From the NCBI GenBank assembly GCA_002305505.1, contig DBRC01000049.1, positions 24,321-54,222 on the forward strand: a DNA stretch of 29,902 bases, given 5' to 3'. This stretch comes from Prevotella sp. UBA1378 (GTDB lineage Bacteria > Bacteroidota > Bacteroidia > Bacteroidales > Bacteroidaceae). Within the stretch, counting starts at the first letter, position 1. Every line of letters starts with the position of its first letter. Positions 29,323 through 29,902 of this stretch are shown piece by piece. The notes under the pieces were generated by a model. The model worked only from the letters and a program-made list of their open reading frames with translations. It ran no database searches and had not been told where the DNA came from. The translations under genes and the position numbers were made by a program.

Positions 29323-29902
29323 TTATTCTCCCGTCTTTGGCAACCTTAGCACTTTTCCGGCCAACGGTGTCAGAACCTCTTTTACATTTTCTGAGGCCAT
29401 GGTGTGGCCTCCGTCAAATTCCTTGGCATGAACGTAGAACCGGTCATAGACAGGGCGAAAATGCGCCAGCGTGTCTTGCGTGCCGAACAAGCCATAGACA
29501 TACCGCTTGTGGCGCGGAGTATAATCCGCAAACTGTACCGTTTCCATCATCCTGAAATGCTCCACAAGCCTCTGCGTCACTTTGAACTCCTGCCGGTGGT
29601 CGGCACGCGGAGACTTGTACCGGTGCGTCCCGATTCTCGTTTGAAGGAACTCCGTCATGGCAAAGTACGGGTTTATCAGAATGACTTTCCTGTGCGCACT
29701 GACGAACATCCTCGCATAGAAACCGCCACAGCTGGACCCGACAACCAGTTGCGGGCGGTGGATGCGGATTTCCCTTTCTATCAGGGCTACCGCCTCCTCC
29801 GGATAGAGCGGCAAGTCCGGGGCAATGACTTTTGCCTCTCCGACCAATGCCTCGCGTAACGCCAATGCCATATCACAACTTCCGCTTGAGGTAAACCCGT
29901 GC
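29323..29902 (-). CDS. YqiA/YcfP-like alpha/beta-hydrolase, 5' end beyond the window
   Basis: The frame stays open to the right edge. The first visible residues are HGFTSSGSCDMALALREAL, the oxyanion-hole segment of YqiA/YcfP-type esterases, so the ATG at 29871 is internal and the gene is cut by the window end. The nucleophile elbow reads VVGSSCGGFYARMF. LFGTQDTLAHF probably holds the acid, and the catalytic His is in FDGGHTMA. About 193 residues are visible, close to the family's full length. A carboxylesterase role is likely; the substrate is unknown. It is the only minus-strand gene credited in the element, so it marks either the end of the plus-strand modules or a separate cargo unit. Confidence 0.82.
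   Translation of the reverse strand, partial: HGFTSSGSCDMALALREALVGEAKVIAPDLPLYPEEAVALIEREIRIHRPQLVVGSSCGGFYARMFVSAHRKVILINPYFAMTEFLQTRIGTHRYKSPRADHRQEFKVTQRLVEHFRMMETVQFADYTPRHKRYVYGLFGTQDTLAHFRPVYDRFYVHAKEFDGGHTMASENVKEVLTPLAGKVLRLPKTGE

Overview
The window comes from a Bacteroidales-type Bacteroidota chromosome. The evidence is the gene set and order (BNR lipoprotein, DUF6089-type barrel, uppS, bamA, tandem ompH, murI), promoters of the Bacteroides -33 TTTG / -7 TAnnTTTG type, and a lipobox without the enterobacterial consensus. Positions 1-13009 are visibly GC-rich core genome. From about 13.6 kb to the right end the DNA is less GC-rich, gene-sparse and made of small genes, most of unknown function. 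I read that part as an integrated conjugative or mobilizable element.

Core layout. A plus-strand envelope block runs from 241 to 8375: Asp-box lipoprotein, outer-membrane barrel, UppS (lipid carrier synthesis), BamA (barrel assembly), three OmpH/Skp chaperone paralogs and MurI (D-glutamate). Minus-strand units follow: rbfA with a LolC/E-type permease, and aroQ with an O-methyltransferase (ATGA overlap). A small plus-strand envelope protein and minus-strand xerD close the core. An IS982-like transposase remnant lies at the junction with the element.

Element layout. A tyrosine integrase (13628-14758) has lost its catalytic C-terminus. Next comes a pair of diverged dyad repeats. After that there are at least ten modules in one orientation, following the order terminator hairpin, array of CCTTTTATA-like motifs, large inverted-repeat hairpin, small hairpin, purine tract, then one to five small genes. 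Recognisable genes are ssb, an orphan ParB/RepB/Spo0J protein with a Cys cluster, a YubB/DUF1281-like protein (frameshifted) and, at the right edge, a YqiA-like esterase on the minus strand.

Main discovery candidate. Eleven hairpins (E1-E11) precede these genes. In each, the gene-distal arm carries, on the MINUS strand, a match or near match to the Bacteroides -7 box. Six of them also carry CTTG at a -33 distance of 18-19 nt. The -7 box falls in a mismatched bubble between two paired stems. In duplex DNA this promoter would fire away from the gene. If the minus strand is single-stranded and folds, it points into the gene. That is the geometry of the F-plasmid single-stranded promoter Frpo. 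With ssb, a ParB-like gene and a YubB-like gene present, I infer the leading region of a conjugative element whose transferred strand is the minus strand, with oriT predicted beyond the right edge. The inverted repeats and boxes are visible in the sequence; the function is inference.
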